In this document: in pieces, positions 33,429 through 43,485 of the stretch
How positions within the stretch are numbered: position 1 is the stretch's first letter
Layout: each line of letters starts with the position of its first letter
Notes under the pieces: generated by a model
What the model was told of the DNA's origin: nothing
The model's database searches: none
Seen by the model: the letters and a program-made list of their open reading frames with translations, nothing else
Translations under genes and position numbers: made by a program
Source: Burkholderiales bacterium
GTDB taxonomy: Bacteria; Pseudomonadota; Gammaproteobacteria; Burkholderiales; Burkholderiaceae_C
Assembly (NCBI GenBank): GCA_026932235.1
Contig: JAIXKR010000006.1
Location: 1 to 64,000 of the forward strand
Length of the DNA: 64,000 nt
Reading direction: 5' to 3'

Positions 33429-33654
33429 GAAAGGGCGCCCGTCGGGCCCGGACGACGGGCTCGTGTGGCCCCCGGGCAAACCCCTAATGTCCGATTGCGA
33501 CTTGTTTCAGCTCCCGGATCCAGCGTCGGTCAATCGCAACGACTGGGCGGCTTCGGCATGCCATTTTCTCATGGCGCACAAAGGCTTTACTGCTAGCATT
33601 GAAGTAACTTCTTAACAAGCTGGGCGCCATGTCGGCGGCGCGAGGAGTGCTCCG

Positions 33655-34734
33655 GTGAGTTTCCTGGATCGATTGCTGCGCCGGAAGTCGCCGCCGATGA
33701 TCGGCTTGGACGTCAGCTCGTCCAGCGTGAAGCTGGTGGAACTGGGCCAGAGTTCGCCCGGGGACTACGTGCTCGAGCGCTTCGCGATGGAGCCCTTCGA
33801 GAAGGGCTGGATCACCGACGGCCAGATCGAGAAGTTCGACGAGGTCGCCGACGCCGTGCGCAAGGTGGTCAGCAAGAGCGGCACACGCACCAAGCAGGTG
33901 GTGCTGGCGATGCCCCAGTCTTCGGTCATCACGAAGAAGATCATCCTGCCTGCCGGGCTGCGGGAAGAGGAGATGGAACTCCAGGTCGAGACCGAGGCCA
34001 ACCAGTACATCCCCTTCTCGATCGACGAAGTGAGCCTGGACTTCTGTGTCATCGGCCCGAGCCCGACCTCGCTCGGTGATGTCGAGGTGCTGATCGCCGC
34101 CTCGCGCAAGGACCGCGTGCAGGACCGGCAGGGCCTGGCCGAGGCCGCGGGGCTGACGCCGATGATCCTCGACATCGAGTCGCATGCCGCGCGCCTGGCG
34201 ATGGGGCGCGTGATCGCCGCGCTGCCCAACGAGGGGCGCGACGCCCTGGTCGCCCTGTTCGAGATCGGCGCCGACACGACCAGCCTGAAGGTGCTGCGCG
34301 ACGACGAGCAGCTCTACGATCGCGACCAGGCCTTCGGCGGATCGCAGCTCACGCAGCTGATCTCGCGCCAGTACGGCTTCTCGTTCGAGGAGGCGGAGCA
34401 GAAGAAGCTCGCCGGCGACCTGCCCGAGGACTACGAGAGCGTCATCCTCGCGCCCTTCGTCGACAGCCTGTCGCAGGAGATCGGCCGCGCGCTGCAGTAT
34501 TTCTTCACCAGCACGCCGCACCACAAGGTGCACTACGTGATGCTGGCCGGCGGCACGGCGACGCTGCCCGGGCTCAAGGATCGCGTCACCGAGCTCACCG
34601 GCTTCGCCTCGATGGTCGTCAACCCCTTCGACAACATGCGCCTGGGTTCGGCGGTGCGCGAGAGCCGGCTGCGGCGCGAGGCGGCGTCCTACCTCACGGC
34701 CTGCGGGCTGGCGATGCGGAGGTTCGTGCAGTGA
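33655..34734 (+). CDS. pilM: Type IV pilus assembly protein PilM
   Basis: Actin-like cytoplasmic ring protein (359 residues) of the type IV pilus alignment complex. Shows the nucleotide-binding GLDVSSSSVKLVEL (~17-30), a second phosphate-binding motif (LFEIGADTTSLKVL) and the C-terminal MLAGGTATLPGL adenosine motif. Starts with GTG, with GAGGAG about 8 nt upstream. First gene of pilMNOPQ; its TGA overlaps the pilN GTG. Confidence 0.97.
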   Translation: MSFLDRLLRRKSPPMIGLDVSSSSVKLVELGQSSPGDYVLERFAMEPFEKGWITDGQIEKFDEVADAVRKVVSKSGTRTKQVVLAMPQSSVITKKIILPAGLREEEMELQVETEANQYIPFSIDEVSLDFCVIGPSPTSLGDVEVLIAASRKDRVQDRQGLAEAAGLTPMILDIESHAARLAMGRVIAALPNEGRDALVALFEIGADTTSLKVLRDDEQLYDRDQAFGGSQLTQLISRQYGFSFEEAEQKKLAGDLPEDYESVILAPFVDSLSQEIGRALQYFFTSTPHHKVHYVMLAGGTATLPGLKDRVTELTGFASMVVNPFDNMRLGSAVRESRLRREAASYLTACGLAMRRFVQ

Positions 34735-35345
34735 TCCTCATCAACCTGCTGCCTCACCGCGAGGCCAGGCGGCGCCAGCGCAAGCAGGCGTTCTACGTCG
34801 GTGTCGCGTTGGCCGTGGCGCTGGGTGCGGTCATCGCGGCGATCTGGTACCTCGGCCTGCAGCAGCTCATCGGCGAGCAGCAGACGCGCAACCAGTTCCT
34901 GAAGGACGAGATCGCGCGCCTGGACGTGCAGATCAAGGACATCGCCTCGTTGCGTGCCGAGATCGATGCCCTGAAGGCGCGCCAGAAGGCGGTCGAGGAC
35001 CTGCAGACCGACCGCAACACGCCCGTGCGCCTGCTCGACGAACTCGTCAAGCAGACCCCCGAGGGCGTGTACCTCAGCTCGCTGAAGCAGAACGGGCACC
35101 AGGTGCAGCTTGCCGGAGTGGCGCAGTCCAACGAGCGCGTGTCCGAGATGCTGCGCAACCTGCTCTACGGTTCGCAGTGGCTGGACCAGCCCGAGCTGAT
35201 CGAGATCCGCTCCGTCAACGTTCCCGTCTCGCAGGGCAGCCGTGAGACGCGGCGCCTCTTCCAGTACCAGATGCGCGTGCGCATCAAGCCCCCGGCGTCG
35301 GCCGCCTCGGCGGCGGCGAGCGCGCCGCCGGCCAAGGCATCGTGA
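34731..35345 (+). CDS. pilN: Type IV pilus assembly protein PilN
   Basis: Bitopic inner-membrane protein of 204 residues whose N-terminal INLLPHREARR binds the PilM groove. One transmembrane helix (VGVALAVALGAVIAAIWYLGL, ~23-43), a coiled coil and a periplasmic ferredoxin-like domain follow; the tail is Ala-rich. GTG start overlaps the pilM stop (GTGA). Confidence 0.96.
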   Translation: MILINLLPHREARRRQRKQAFYVGVALAVALGAVIAAIWYLGLQQLIGEQQTRNQFLKDEIARLDVQIKDIASLRAEIDALKARQKAVEDLQTDRNTPVRLLDELVKQTPEGVYLSSLKQNGHQVQLAGVAQSNERVSEMLRNLLYGSQWLDQPELIEIRSVNVPVSQGSRETRRLFQYQMRVRIKPPASAASAAASAPPAKAS

Positions 35346-36049
35346 GGCGAGGCATGGCCAGCAGCAGCAACACCACCGGCTTCGACGTCTCCGCCCTCGT
35401 GGAGCAGGCGGCCTCGCAGTTCCGCGGCCTCAACCCGGCGGAGCCCGGCCAATGGCCCTGGCTGCCCAAGGCTGCGGTCTTCCTGGCGGCGGCCCTCGCG
35501 GTCCTCGTCATCGGCTGGTTCGCGCTCCTGAGCTCGACGCTGGAGGAACTCGAAAGCGAGCGCCAGGCCGAGCCGGCCCTGAAGGCCCAGTTCGAGAGCA
35601 AGCTGGGTCAGGCCGTCAACCTCAACGAGTTGCGCAAGCAGAAGCTGCAGGTGCAGGAGTACGTGGTCCAGCTCGAGAAGCAGCTTCCGGGCAAGGCGGA
35701 GATGGACGCGCTGCTATCCGACATCAACCAGGCTGGCCTTGGCCGCGGGCTCATGTTCGAGCTCTTCCGGCCCGGTAACGTCGAGGTCAAGGATTACTAC
35801 GCCGAGCTGCCCATCACCTTGCGCGTGGCCGGCCGCTACCACGACATCGGCGCCTTCGCCGCCGACGTTTCCAACCTCTCGCGCATCGTCACCTTGCACA
35901 ACCTCTCGATCGGCCCCCCGGGGCGCGAGAGCACGGGTCCGCTGTCGATGGAGGCGGTGGCGCGCACCTACCGCTATCTCGACGCGGCCGAGGTCGCCGA
36001 GCAGCAGAAGAAGGCCGCGGCCGCGAAGGCGGGAGCGAAGAAGCGATGA
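35342..36049 (+). CDS. pilO: Type IV pilus assembly protein PilO
   Basis: A 235-residue inner-membrane partner of PilN. One transmembrane helix (~42-62), a coiled coil (~65-110) and a ferredoxin-like periplasmic domain (FELFRPGNVEVKDYYAELPI). The ATG at 35354 is preceded by GAGG and would also serve; the GTG at 35342 keeps the 4-bp overlap pattern used by pilM-pilN. Lys/Ala-rich C-terminal tail. Confidence 0.95.
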   Translation: MRRGMASSSNTTGFDVSALVEQAASQFRGLNPAEPGQWPWLPKAAVFLAAALAVLVIGWFALLSSTLEELESERQAEPALKAQFESKLGQAVNLNELRKQKLQVQEYVVQLEKQLPGKAEMDALLSDINQAGLGRGLMFELFRPGNVEVKDYYAELPITLRVAGRYHDIGAFAADVSNLSRIVTLHNLSIGPPGRESTGPLSMEAVARTYRYLDAAEVAEQQKKAAAAKAGAKKR

Positions 36050-36591
36050 ATCGCCTGACCCATCTCCCGGCCGTCCTGCTGGCCGCGGCGCTCGCCCTGG
36101 CTGCGCTGGGCGGCTGCAGCGGCAATCTCGACGAATTGCAGCAGTGGACCGAGCTCAAGCGGCGCGAGGTCAAGCCGAACGTGCCCAAGCTCGAGGCGCC
36201 GAAGACATTCGAGCCCGAACCCTACACCGCAGCGCAGGCCATCGACCCCTTCAGCGCGCAGAAGCTGACGGTGGCATTGCGGCAGGAGGCGCGCCAGCTC
36301 AACCCGCTCCTGGCTTCCGAGCTCAACCGCCGCAAGGAGCCGCTCGAGGCCTATCCGCTCGACAACATGACCATGGTCGGGAGCTTCTCGCGCGGCGGCA
36401 AGCCGCATGCCCTGCTGCGCGTGGACAGCCTGCTCTACCAGGTGAAGGTGGGCGACTACCTGGGTCAGAACTACGGGCGCATCACGCAGATCGGCGAGAC
36501 CGAGCTGACGCTGCGCGAGGTGGTGCAGGACGCGGTGGGCGAATGGACCGAGAGGATCAGCACCCTGCAGCTGCAGGAGAAGGCGCGATGA
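36046..36591 (+). CDS. pilP: Type IV pilus lipoprotein PilP
   Basis: Inner-membrane lipoprotein (181 residues) linking PilNO to the secretin. Signal sequence with lipobox LGGC (~21-24), a flexible linker, and a small beta domain (MTMVGSFSRGGKPHALLRVDSLLYQVKVGD, given here as two runs: MTMVGSFSRGG and LLRVDSLLYQVKVGDYLG). ATGA overlaps with both pilO and pilQ. Confidence 0.95.
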   Translation: MNRLTHLPAVLLAAALALAALGGCSGNLDELQQWTELKRREVKPNVPKLEAPKTFEPEPYTAAQAIDPFSAQKLTVALRQEARQLNPLLASELNRRKEPLEAYPLDNMTMVGSFSRGGKPHALLRVDSLLYQVKVGDYLGQNYGRITQIGETELTLREVVQDAVGEWTERISTLQLQEKAR

Positions 36592-38771
36592 CGAAGATGC
36601 AGGACAAGGCCAACATCGGCAAGCGGCGGGCATGGCCGACCGTGCTCACGCTCGTGGGCATGGCGCTGTGCGCGCCCATCGCGGCCTGGGCGCAGAACGC
36701 GATCCAGTCCATCACCAGTTCGCAGCAGGCCGGCACGGAGGTCGTGCGCATCGAGCTGGCGCAGCCGCTCCCGGCCGTTCCCACCGGCTTCGCGGTGCAG
36801 GCGCCGCCGCGCGTGGCGCTGGACCTGCCGGGCGTGAGCAACGCCCTCGGGCGCAACACGGTCGAGCTCAACCAGGGCAACCTGCGCTCGGCGAGCGTGG
36901 CGCAGGCGGGCGAGCGCACGCGCGTCGTCCTCAACCTCAAGCAGGCGGCCAACTACCGCGCGCAGTTGCAGGGCAACGCGCTTCTGGTGATCCTGGAACA
37001 GAGCGCGTCGGCGCTGGCCGCGGCGGATCAGCCCACGAGCAGCTTCGCGCCGGCGCAGAACATCGAGGTGCTGGGCCTGCGCAGCATCGACTTCCGCCGT
37101 GGCGGCGACGGCGCGGGCCGGGTCATCGTCGATCTCGCCAGCAGCCAGGTCGGCGTCGACATTCGCCAGCAGGGGCAGAACCTGGTGGTCGATTTCATGC
37201 GCTCCTCGCTGCCGGACAGCCTGCGCCGGCGCCTGGACGTGACCGACTTCGGCACCCCCGTGCACAGCGTCTCGACCTTCCAGCAGGGCGACCGCGTGCG
37301 CATGATCGTCGAACCGCGCGGCGCCTGGGAGCACAGCGCCTACCAGACCGACAGCCAGTTCGTGCTCGAAGTGCGGCCGATGAAGATCGACCCCGACAAG
37401 CTCGTGCAGGGACCGGGCTACCAGGGCGAGAAGCTGTCGCTGAACTTCCAGAACATCGAGGTGCGCGCGCTGCTGCAGGTGATCGCCGACTTCACCAACT
37501 TCAACGTCGTCACCAGCGACACGGTGACCGGCAACGTCACCCTGCGCCTGAAGGACGTACCCTGGGACCAGGCGCTGGACATCATCATGCAGAGCAAGGG
37601 TCTGGGCGTGAAGAAGTCGGGCAACGTGCTCTGGATCGCGCCCAAGGACGAACTCGCCGCCAAGGAGCAGGTGGAGCTCGAGGCGAAGAAGAAGATCGCC
37701 GACCTCGAGCCGCTGCGCACGCAGTCCTTCCAGCTCAACTACACCAAGGCCGAGGACATCGCCAAGGGTCTCACCGGCCAGGCCGTGGGCGACGGCGGCG
37801 GTGGCAGCGGCGGGCAGAACACGCGCATCCTCTCGCAGCGCGGCAGCGTGCTCTTCGAGACGCGCACCAACCAGCTCTTCGTCTCCGACATCCCGGGCAA
37901 GCTCGAGGAGGTGCAGGCGCTGATTGCCAAGATCGACATTCCCGTGCGCCAGGTGCTGATCGAGGCGCGCATCGTCGAGGCCGACGACAGCTTCGGCCGC
38001 GCGCTGGGCATCAAGCTCGGCAGCACCGACCTGCGCGGACTGCGCGGCGGCATCCCGGGCTACAGCGTCGGCGGAGGCAACTACGTCACCATCGGCGGCA
38101 ACTACTCCAACGTCGGCGTGCAGACCGGCCAGACGCCCGACACCTCGACCAGCTACATGCCGGATTCGCAGTTCGTCAACCTGCCCGCGGCCGCGCTGTC
38201 GTCGGGCGCCGCCGCGGCGACCTTCGGCCTCTCGCTCTTCAGCGCCGCGGCCAACCGATTCCTGAACCTGGAGCTCTCGGCGATGGAATCCGAGGGCAAG
38301 GGCAAGATCGTCTCCAGCCCGCGCGTCGTCACCGCCGACCAGCAGAAGGCGAGCATCGAGCAGGGTGAGGAGATCCCCTATCAGGTGGCCACCTCCAGCG
38401 GCGCGACCTCGATCCAGTTCAAGAAGGCCTCGCTGCGCCTGGAGGTGACGCCGCAGATCACGCCCGAAGGCAACGTGATCATGAAGCTCGACGTGAGCAA
38501 GGACAGCCGCGGCGCGAACACGCCCAATGCCGGCCCGGCGATCAACACCAAGAAGGTCGACACCCAGGTGCTGGTCGAGAACGGAGGGACGGTGGTCATC
38601 GGCGGCATCTTCACGCAGGACGACCGCGACGAGGTCAACAAGGTGCCGCTGCTGGGCGACATCCCGGTGCTTGGCCATCTCTTCCGCAACAAGTCGCGCG
38701 TCTCGACGAAGACCGAACTGCTGGTCTTCATCACGCCCAAGGTGGTCACCGACCGCTCGGCGATCCGTTGA
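36588..38771 (+). CDS. pilQ: Type IV pilus secretin PilQ
   Basis: Outer-membrane pore for the pilus, 727 residues. Signal peptide (~1-35), two peptidoglycan-binding AMIN domains (~37-130 and ~155-260), secretin N0 (LSLNFQNIEVRALLQVIADF), N1, and the C-terminal secretin domain (EEIPYQVATSSGAT, VPLLGDIPVLGHLFRN). The ATG at 36588 overlaps the pilP stop; the ORF is open much further upstream but only as a shadow of pilO/pilP. Confidence 0.97.
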   Translation: MTKMQDKANIGKRRAWPTVLTLVGMALCAPIAAWAQNAIQSITSSQQAGTEVVRIELAQPLPAVPTGFAVQAPPRVALDLPGVSNALGRNTVELNQGNLRSASVAQAGERTRVVLNLKQAANYRAQLQGNALLVILEQSASALAAADQPTSSFAPAQNIEVLGLRSIDFRRGGDGAGRVIVDLASSQVGVDIRQQGQNLVVDFMRSSLPDSLRRRLDVTDFGTPVHSVSTFQQGDRVRMIVEPRGAWEHSAYQTDSQFVLEVRPMKIDPDKLVQGPGYQGEKLSLNFQNIEVRALLQVIADFTNFNVVTSDTVTGNVTLRLKDVPWDQALDIIMQSKGLGVKKSGNVLWIAPKDELAAKEQVELEAKKKIADLEPLRTQSFQLNYTKAEDIAKGLTGQAVGDGGGGSGGQNTRILSQRGSVLFETRTNQLFVSDIPGKLEEVQALIAKIDIPVRQVLIEARIVEADDSFGRALGIKLGSTDLRGLRGGIPGYSVGGGNYVTIGGNYSNVGVQTGQTPDTSTSYMPDSQFVNLPAAALSSGAAAATFGLSLFSAAANRFLNLELSAMESEGKGKIVSSPRVVTADQQKASIEQGEEIPYQVATSSGATSIQFKKASLRLEVTPQITPEGNVIMKLDVSKDSRGANTPNAGPAINTKKVDTQVLVENGGTVVIGGIFTQDDRDEVNKVPLLGDIPVLGHLFRNKSRVSTKTELLVFITPKVVTDRSAIR

Positions 38772-38790
38772 ACGACATCAGGAAGTACAC

Positions 38791-40545
38791 ATGAGCGATT
38801 GGAAGCGGTTGCTGGCGGTGCTGGTCACGCTGGGGCTGGCGGCCTGCGGCGGTGGCGGCGGGAATGCCGGCACGCCCGGGCTGGGCGGGGGCGGCAGCGG
38901 TACGGCGGTGGCGGCCGGCCTGACCTTGACGCTGAACAGCGCCAGTATCGACAACTCCGGTAGCAGGACGGTGACCGCGACGGCCACCGCGGTCGATGCG
39001 AACCGCAACGCCGTTGCAGGCATTCCGGTCCAGTTCGCGATCTCGGATCCGCAGACCAGCGCCTTCATCGTGTCCAACGGCAGCCAGACCGACGCCGGTG
39101 GCCAGGTCACGGGCACGGTCAGCATCGGCCCTGATCGCACGAACCGCCCGGTCACGGTGAAGGCAATCAGCGGTGATTTCCGGGCCGAAGCGGTGTTCAA
39201 CGTCACGGGCACGCAGTTCGCGCAGGCCAGTGCGGTGCCCTCGGTGGTGTCGGCGGGGGCGGCGGGAACGGTCCAGTACACCCTGGCAGACGTGAATGGC
39301 AACCCGATGGCCGGCGTGCCGATCACCGTGAGCGGCAGCGGCGTCGGCAGCCAGTCCGGTGCGACCAACCAGAACGGCGGCTACACCTTCAACTACACGG
39401 CGCCCAGCACGCCGGGCACCAGCCTGACGATCAATGCCCAGGCTGGGGGTGCAGAGTCCAACGTGAACGTGACCATTCCGGGCGGCAGCACCACGGTGCC
39501 GATTGCTACCGCACCGGTCTCCAAGACACTGAACCTGTCGGCCAACGTGGTTGCGGTCAATACCGGAAGCACGAGCAACCAGATCTCGATCAGCGCCATC
39601 TTCCGCGACGGAACGAATGCCCCCATCAGCAACGTCCGCGTGCTGTTCGGCGTGAGCGGTGACAACGGCACCGGCAGCATCGGATCCGCCGGCAACGCCG
39701 TGTTGTCCGATGCCAGCGGCACGGCCTCGACGACCTACAAGCCTGGCGCCGTCAGCAGCCCGACCAACGGCGTCACGATACGGGCCTGCTGGAAGACCAG
39801 CGATTTCGCGCCCGGTGAAACGATCGCCAACTGCCCGGCGGGGAACCTGCTGACGACTTCGCTGACCATCGTCTCCAACCCGGTGTCGATCTCGATCGGC
39901 ACCGACAACACCATCACCGACGGCGCGACGAACCTGACCTACATCAAGCGCTTCGTCGTGCTGGTCGTCGATTCGGCGGGAAACCCGAAGTCCGATGTCC
40001 AGGTGACGCCTTCCGTGGACCTGGGTGGTTTCGCAAAGGGCCAGTACGAGGTGAAGACGGGGGGCTGCGGGACGGCCGACTGCTGGGTGCAGGTGCCGAC
40101 CGCCATCTGTCCCAACGAGGACCTGAATCGCAACGGCGTCATCGACACGGGCGAAGACGTGAACGGCAACGGGCAGATGGATCCGCGCAAGTCCGACGTC
40201 TCGATCACTTTGTCGGGTGCCGCCAAGACCGACGCCAACGGCGTGGCGGTGCTGCAGCTCGAATACCCCAAGAGCGTGGGAAGCTGGGTGAACTTCAAGA
40301 TCACCGTGACGGCGGCGGGGGTCCTGAGCCCGCCTGCGTACTACCTCTCGGGTGCGCCGGTGCTGTTGCCGTCGCGGCCGCTGGGTGAACTGAGTGGCGC
40401 CAATGGCCAGCCGACGGTCGGCGAGTATCTCGCGAGCTATCTGTGGCTGCCCGTGCCCAACGCGGAAATCCTGAACGTGTCGCAGGATCCCTCGTTCAAG
40501 GTCAGTCCCTACGGCACCGCGCCGGACTGCACCAGCCCGAACTGA
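38791..40545 (+). CDS. Ig-like-domain lipoprotein behind pilQ
   Basis: A 584-residue exported lipoprotein. Lipobox LAAC places the lipid on Cys19, followed by a Gly linker. Three or more Ig-like (invasin/Big-type) domains follow, at ~40-130, ~135-220 and ~235-340, each with VDANRNAVAGIPVQF- or VNGNPMAGVPITVSG-type openings. Near ~444-465 are two Asp/Asn-rich EF-hand-like loops (DLNRNGVIDTGED, DVNGNGQMDP). It starts 19 bp after pilQ with GGA 8 nt upstream, so it is probably in the pil operon. Role in adhesion or pilus assembly is inference. DNA is less GC-rich than in pilQ. Confidence 0.85.
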   Translation: MSDWKRLLAVLVTLGLAACGGGGGNAGTPGLGGGGSGTAVAAGLTLTLNSASIDNSGSRTVTATATAVDANRNAVAGIPVQFAISDPQTSAFIVSNGSQTDAGGQVTGTVSIGPDRTNRPVTVKAISGDFRAEAVFNVTGTQFAQASAVPSVVSAGAAGTVQYTLADVNGNPMAGVPITVSGSGVGSQSGATNQNGGYTFNYTAPSTPGTSLTINAQAGGAESNVNVTIPGGSTTVPIATAPVSKTLNLSANVVAVNTGSTSNQISISAIFRDGTNAPISNVRVLFGVSGDNGTGSIGSAGNAVLSDASGTASTTYKPGAVSSPTNGVTIRACWKTSDFAPGETIANCPAGNLLTTSLTIVSNPVSISIGTDNTITDGATNLTYIKRFVVLVVDSAGNPKSDVQVTPSVDLGGFAKGQYEVKTGGCGTADCWVQVPTAICPNEDLNRNGVIDTGEDVNGNGQMDPRKSDVSITLSGAAKTDANGVAVLQLEYPKSVGSWVNFKITVTAAGVLSPPAYYLSGAPVLLPSRPLGELSGANGQPTVGEYLASYLWLPVPNAEILNVSQDPSFKVSPYGTAPDCTSPN

Positions 40546-40553
40546 CGCCGGCC

Positions 40554-41084
40554 ATGACCATCGCCCTCGTCGGCATGCCCGGCTCGGGCAAGTCGACGGT
40601 GGGCCGGCAGCTTGCACGGCACTTGCGAGTCGGCTTCGTCGACAGTGACGCCGTGCTCGAGCAGCGCTTGGGGATGCCGATCCGGGACTGGTTCGCGCAG
40701 CATGGGGAAGAGAGCTTTCGCGACCGTGAACAGGCGGTCATCGACGAGTTGACGCAGGGCACGGCCGGCGTGCTCGCCACCGGGGGCGGCGCGGTGCTGC
40801 GGCCCTCCAATCGCGACGCGCTGCATTCGCGCTGCCACGTCTTCTACCTGCGCGCCAGCCCGGAGGATCTCGCGCGCCGGCTGCGTCACGACACGCAGCG
40901 GCCGCTGCTGCAGGTGTCCGATCCTCTCGCGCGGCTGCGTGCGCTCTACCGCGAGCGCGACCCGCTCTATCGCCGCACCGCGCACTTCGTCATCGAGGCT
41001 GCGCGCCCTTCTGTGCAGGCACTGACGCGCATGGTGCTGATGCAGCTTGAACTCGCGGGGCTGGTGCCGCCGACGCGATCCTGA
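40554..41084 (+). CDS. aroK: Shikimate kinase
   Basis: ATP-dependent phosphorylation of shikimate in chorismate synthesis. Length 176. Walker [10 protein letters not shown] (~6-14), shikimate-binding DSD (~30-32), Arg in SFRDRE (~53-58), and GGG in TGGGAV. Starts 8 bp after the lipoprotein gene and 62 bp before aroB, the usual pilQ-aroK-aroB order. Confidence 0.97.
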   Translation: MTIALVGMPGSGKSTVGRQLARHLRVGFVDSDAVLEQRLGMPIRDWFAQHGEESFRDREQAVIDELTQGTAGVLATGGGAVLRPSNRDALHSRCHVFYLRASPEDLARRLRHDTQRPLLQVSDPLARLRALYRERDPLYRRTAHFVIEAARPSVQALTRMVLMQLELAGLVPPTRS

Positions 41085-41132
41085 GCGATGCCGGGGACCC
41101 TGCGGCTGACGCCGCGGGCGCTGCTGGCCCCG

Positions 41133-41138
41133 TACACT
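41133..41138 (+). promoter_or_regulatory. Candidate -10 box for aroB
   Basis: TACACT ends 8 nt before the ATG at 41147 and no Shine-Dalgarno is present, as at several other genes here. Confidence 0.3.
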
Positions 41139-41146
41139 GCGGCGCC

Positions 41147-42259
41147 ATGAATCGATCCTCGGCCCCCCTGCCGGCGCTGCGGGTGTGCACGCCCGGCGGC
41201 AACTACGACATCGTCATCGCCCGCGGTGCGCTCACCGACCCTCGCGCCTGGGCCGGCCTGCCGGCGGCGCAGCAGGCGGTGATCGTCAGCAACGTCGCCG
41301 TGGCGCCGCTCTACGCGGCGACGCTGCAGCAGGCGCTGGCGCCGCACTACGCGCGCGTCTCGCTGCTGCAACTGCCCGATGGCGAGGAGCACAAGACCTG
41401 GGAGACGCTGAACCTCGTCTTCGACCACCTGCTGGGCAGTGGCTGCGACCGCAAGACGGTGCTCTTCGCGCTCGGCGGCGGCGTCATCGGCGACATGACC
41501 GGCTTCGCCGCCGCCTGCTACATGCGCGGCGTGCCCTTCGTGCAGGTGCCGACCACGCTGCTGGCGCAGGTCGATTCGTCCGTCGGCGGCAAGACGGCGA
41601 TCAACCATCCGCGCGGCAAGAACATGATCGGCGCCTTCCACCAGCCGCAGCGCGTCGTCTGCGACCTGGCGACGCTTGACACGCTGCCGCAGCGCGAACT
41701 GGCGGCGGGGCTGGCCGAGGTGATCAAGTACGGGCCGATCGCCGACGCGGACTTCCTCGGCTGGATCGAGGCGAAGCTGCCGGCCCTGCTCGCGCGCGAC
41801 GCGGATGCGCTCGCGCATGCGATCGGGCGCTCCTGCGAGATCAAGGCCTGGGTGGTCGGCCAGGACGAGCGCGAAGCGGGCCTGCGCGCCATCCTGAACT
41901 TCGGCCACACCTTCGGCCACGCGATCGAGGCGGCCCTGGGCTACGGGCAGTGGCTGCACGGTGAGGCCGTGGCCTGCGGCATGCTGATGGCCAGCGCGCT
42001 CTCGGCCCGGCTGGGCCTGGTGCCGCAGGGCTTCGTCGACCGCATGCAGGCGCTGCTCGAGCGCTGCGGCCTGCCCACGCGTGCGCCGGCCATCGGCAGT
42101 GCACGCTTCATCGAGCTGATGCGCATCGACAAGAAGGCCGAGGGGGGAGAGATCCGCTTCGTGCTCATCGAAGCACCGGGCCACGCGATCGTGCGCGCAG
42201 CGCCCGACGCGCTGGTGCGGGAGGTGATCGAATGCCATGGCGGAGCGCGCGCATCGTGA
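41147..42259 (+). CDS. aroB: 3-Dehydroquinate synthase
   Basis: NAD- and metal-dependent second step of the shikimate pathway, 370 residues. NAD-binding region DGEEHKTWE and [13 protein letters not shown], substrate lysines in [16 protein letters not shown], and metal ligands in [18 protein letters not shown] and [10 protein letters not shown] are all present. Its end overlaps the start of dgt by 23 bp if the first dgt ATG is used. Confidence 0.98.
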   Translation: MNRSSAPLPALRVCTPGGNYDIVIARGALTDPRAWAGLPAAQQAVIVSNVAVAPLYAATLQQALAPHYARVSLLQLPDGEEHKTWETLNLVFDHLLGSGCDRKTVLFALGGGVIGDMTGFAAACYMRGVPFVQVPTTLLAQVDSSVGGKTAINHPRGKNMIGAFHQPQRVVCDLATLDTLPQRELAAGLAEVIKYGPIADADFLGWIEAKLPALLARDADALAHAIGRSCEIKAWVVGQDEREAGLRAILNFGHTFGHAIEAALGYGQWLHGEAVACGMLMASALSARLGLVPQGFVDRMQALLERCGLPTRAPAIGSARFIELMRIDKKAEGGEIRFVLIEAPGHAIVRAAPDALVREVIECHGGARAS

Positions 42260-43469
42260 CGCATCGCCCGGCGGCCGAGGGTGCTTCGGCAGCGCCATCG
42301 TGAACGCGGCGCTCGCGCCCTGGGCGGCGCATCCGGCGCACAGCCGAGGCCGCCTGCACGAGGAGCCGCGTGATCCGCTGCGCGGCGCCTACCAGCTCGA
42401 CCGCGAGCGCATCGTGCACAGCACGGCGTTCCGGCGGCTGATGTACAAGACGCAGGTCTTCATCAACCACGAGGGCGACCTCTTCCGCACGCGTCTCACG
42501 CATTCGATGGAGGTCGCGCAGCTCTCGCGCGCGGGCGCGCGCATGCTGGGGCTGAACGAGGACCTCTGCGAGGCGATCGCGCTCGCGCACGACCTCGGCC
42601 ACACACCCTTCGGCCATGCCGGACAGGACGCGCTGCACGCCTGCATGGCCGCGCACGGCGGCTTCGAGCACAACCTGCAAAGCCTGCGCGTCGTCGACCG
42701 GCTGGAGCAGCGCTTCCCCCGCTTCGACGGGCTCAACCTGAGTTTCGAGACGCGCGAGGGCATCCTCAAGCACTGCTCGCGCGCGCGTGCCGAGGCGATC
42801 GAGGCCGGTGAACCCGGCGGCGTCGCACGCCGCTTCATCGACGGCACGCAGCCCAGCCTGGAGGCGCAGCTCGTCAACCTCGCCGACGAGATCGCGTACA
42901 ACGCGCACGACATCGACGACGGCGTGCGCTCGGGCCTTCTCGAGGTGGCGCAGCTCGACGCACTCTCGGCCTTCGGCCCCCTGCGACGCGAAGTCCTGGC
43001 CGAGCATCCCGGACTGGAGCGGCACGAGCGGCGGCTGCTGTTCGAGGTCCTGCGCCGCATGCGCACGCGCTACGTCGCCGACCTGGTCGCGCATACCGCC
43101 GCGGCGCTGGAAGCCGCCGCGCCCGCAGGCATCGAAGCGCTGCGGAAGCTGCCCGCCCTGGCCGCGCTGCCGCCGCGCTGCCGCGCCGAGTCCGACGAAC
43201 TCAAGCGCTTCCTGCTGCACGCCCTCTACCGCCATCCGCAGGTGGCGGCGACGACCGACGCCGCGCGCGAGGTCGTGCGGCGGCTGTTCGAAGCCTACCG
43301 GGCGGCGCCGCAGGAGATGCCGGAGGACTTCGCGGCCGCCCCCGAGCGCGAGCGCGCCGTGGCAGACTACATCGCCGGCATGACCGATCGCTTCGCGCTG
43401 CGCGAGTTCCAGCGCCTGACCGGCGAGATCGCCTTCCCGTCGGCGCTCCACCCGGGCGTGCCGCGCTGA
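42237..43469 (+). CDS. dgt: Deoxyguanosinetriphosphate triphosphohydrolase-like protein
   Basis: HD-domain dNTPase, type 2 subfamily, 410 residues. Metal-binding pattern [23 protein letters not shown] (the HD pair) and [13 protein letters not shown] is complete. It hydrolyses dNTPs to deoxynucleosides and triphosphate, limiting nucleotide pools. Start uncertain: ATG 42237 overlaps aroB; a GTG at 42300 would drop the first 21 residues, which look non-conserved. In Burkholderiales dgt commonly follows aroB. Confidence 0.92.
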   Translation: MAERAHRDASPGGRGCFGSAIVNAALAPWAAHPAHSRGRLHEEPRDPLRGAYQLDRERIVHSTAFRRLMYKTQVFINHEGDLFRTRLTHSMEVAQLSRAGARMLGLNEDLCEAIALAHDLGHTPFGHAGQDALHACMAAHGGFEHNLQSLRVVDRLEQRFPRFDGLNLSFETREGILKHCSRARAEAIEAGEPGGVARRFIDGTQPSLEAQLVNLADEIAYNAHDIDDGVRSGLLEVAQLDALSAFGPLRREVLAEHPGLERHERRLLFEVLRRMRTRYVADLVAHTAAALEAAAPAGIEALRKLPALAALPPRCRAESDELKRFLLHALYRHPQVAATTDAAREVVRRLFEAYRAAPQEMPEDFAAAPERERAVADYIAGMTDRFALREFQRLTGEIAFPSALHPGVPR

Positions 43470-43485
43470 GCGGGGGGCGCACGGG

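Noticed and set aside
33540..33600. A sigma-54-like promoter before pilM (TGGC ... GC)
   Set aside because: The GG and GC elements are 9 nt apart rather than the required 10 and flanking bases do not match.
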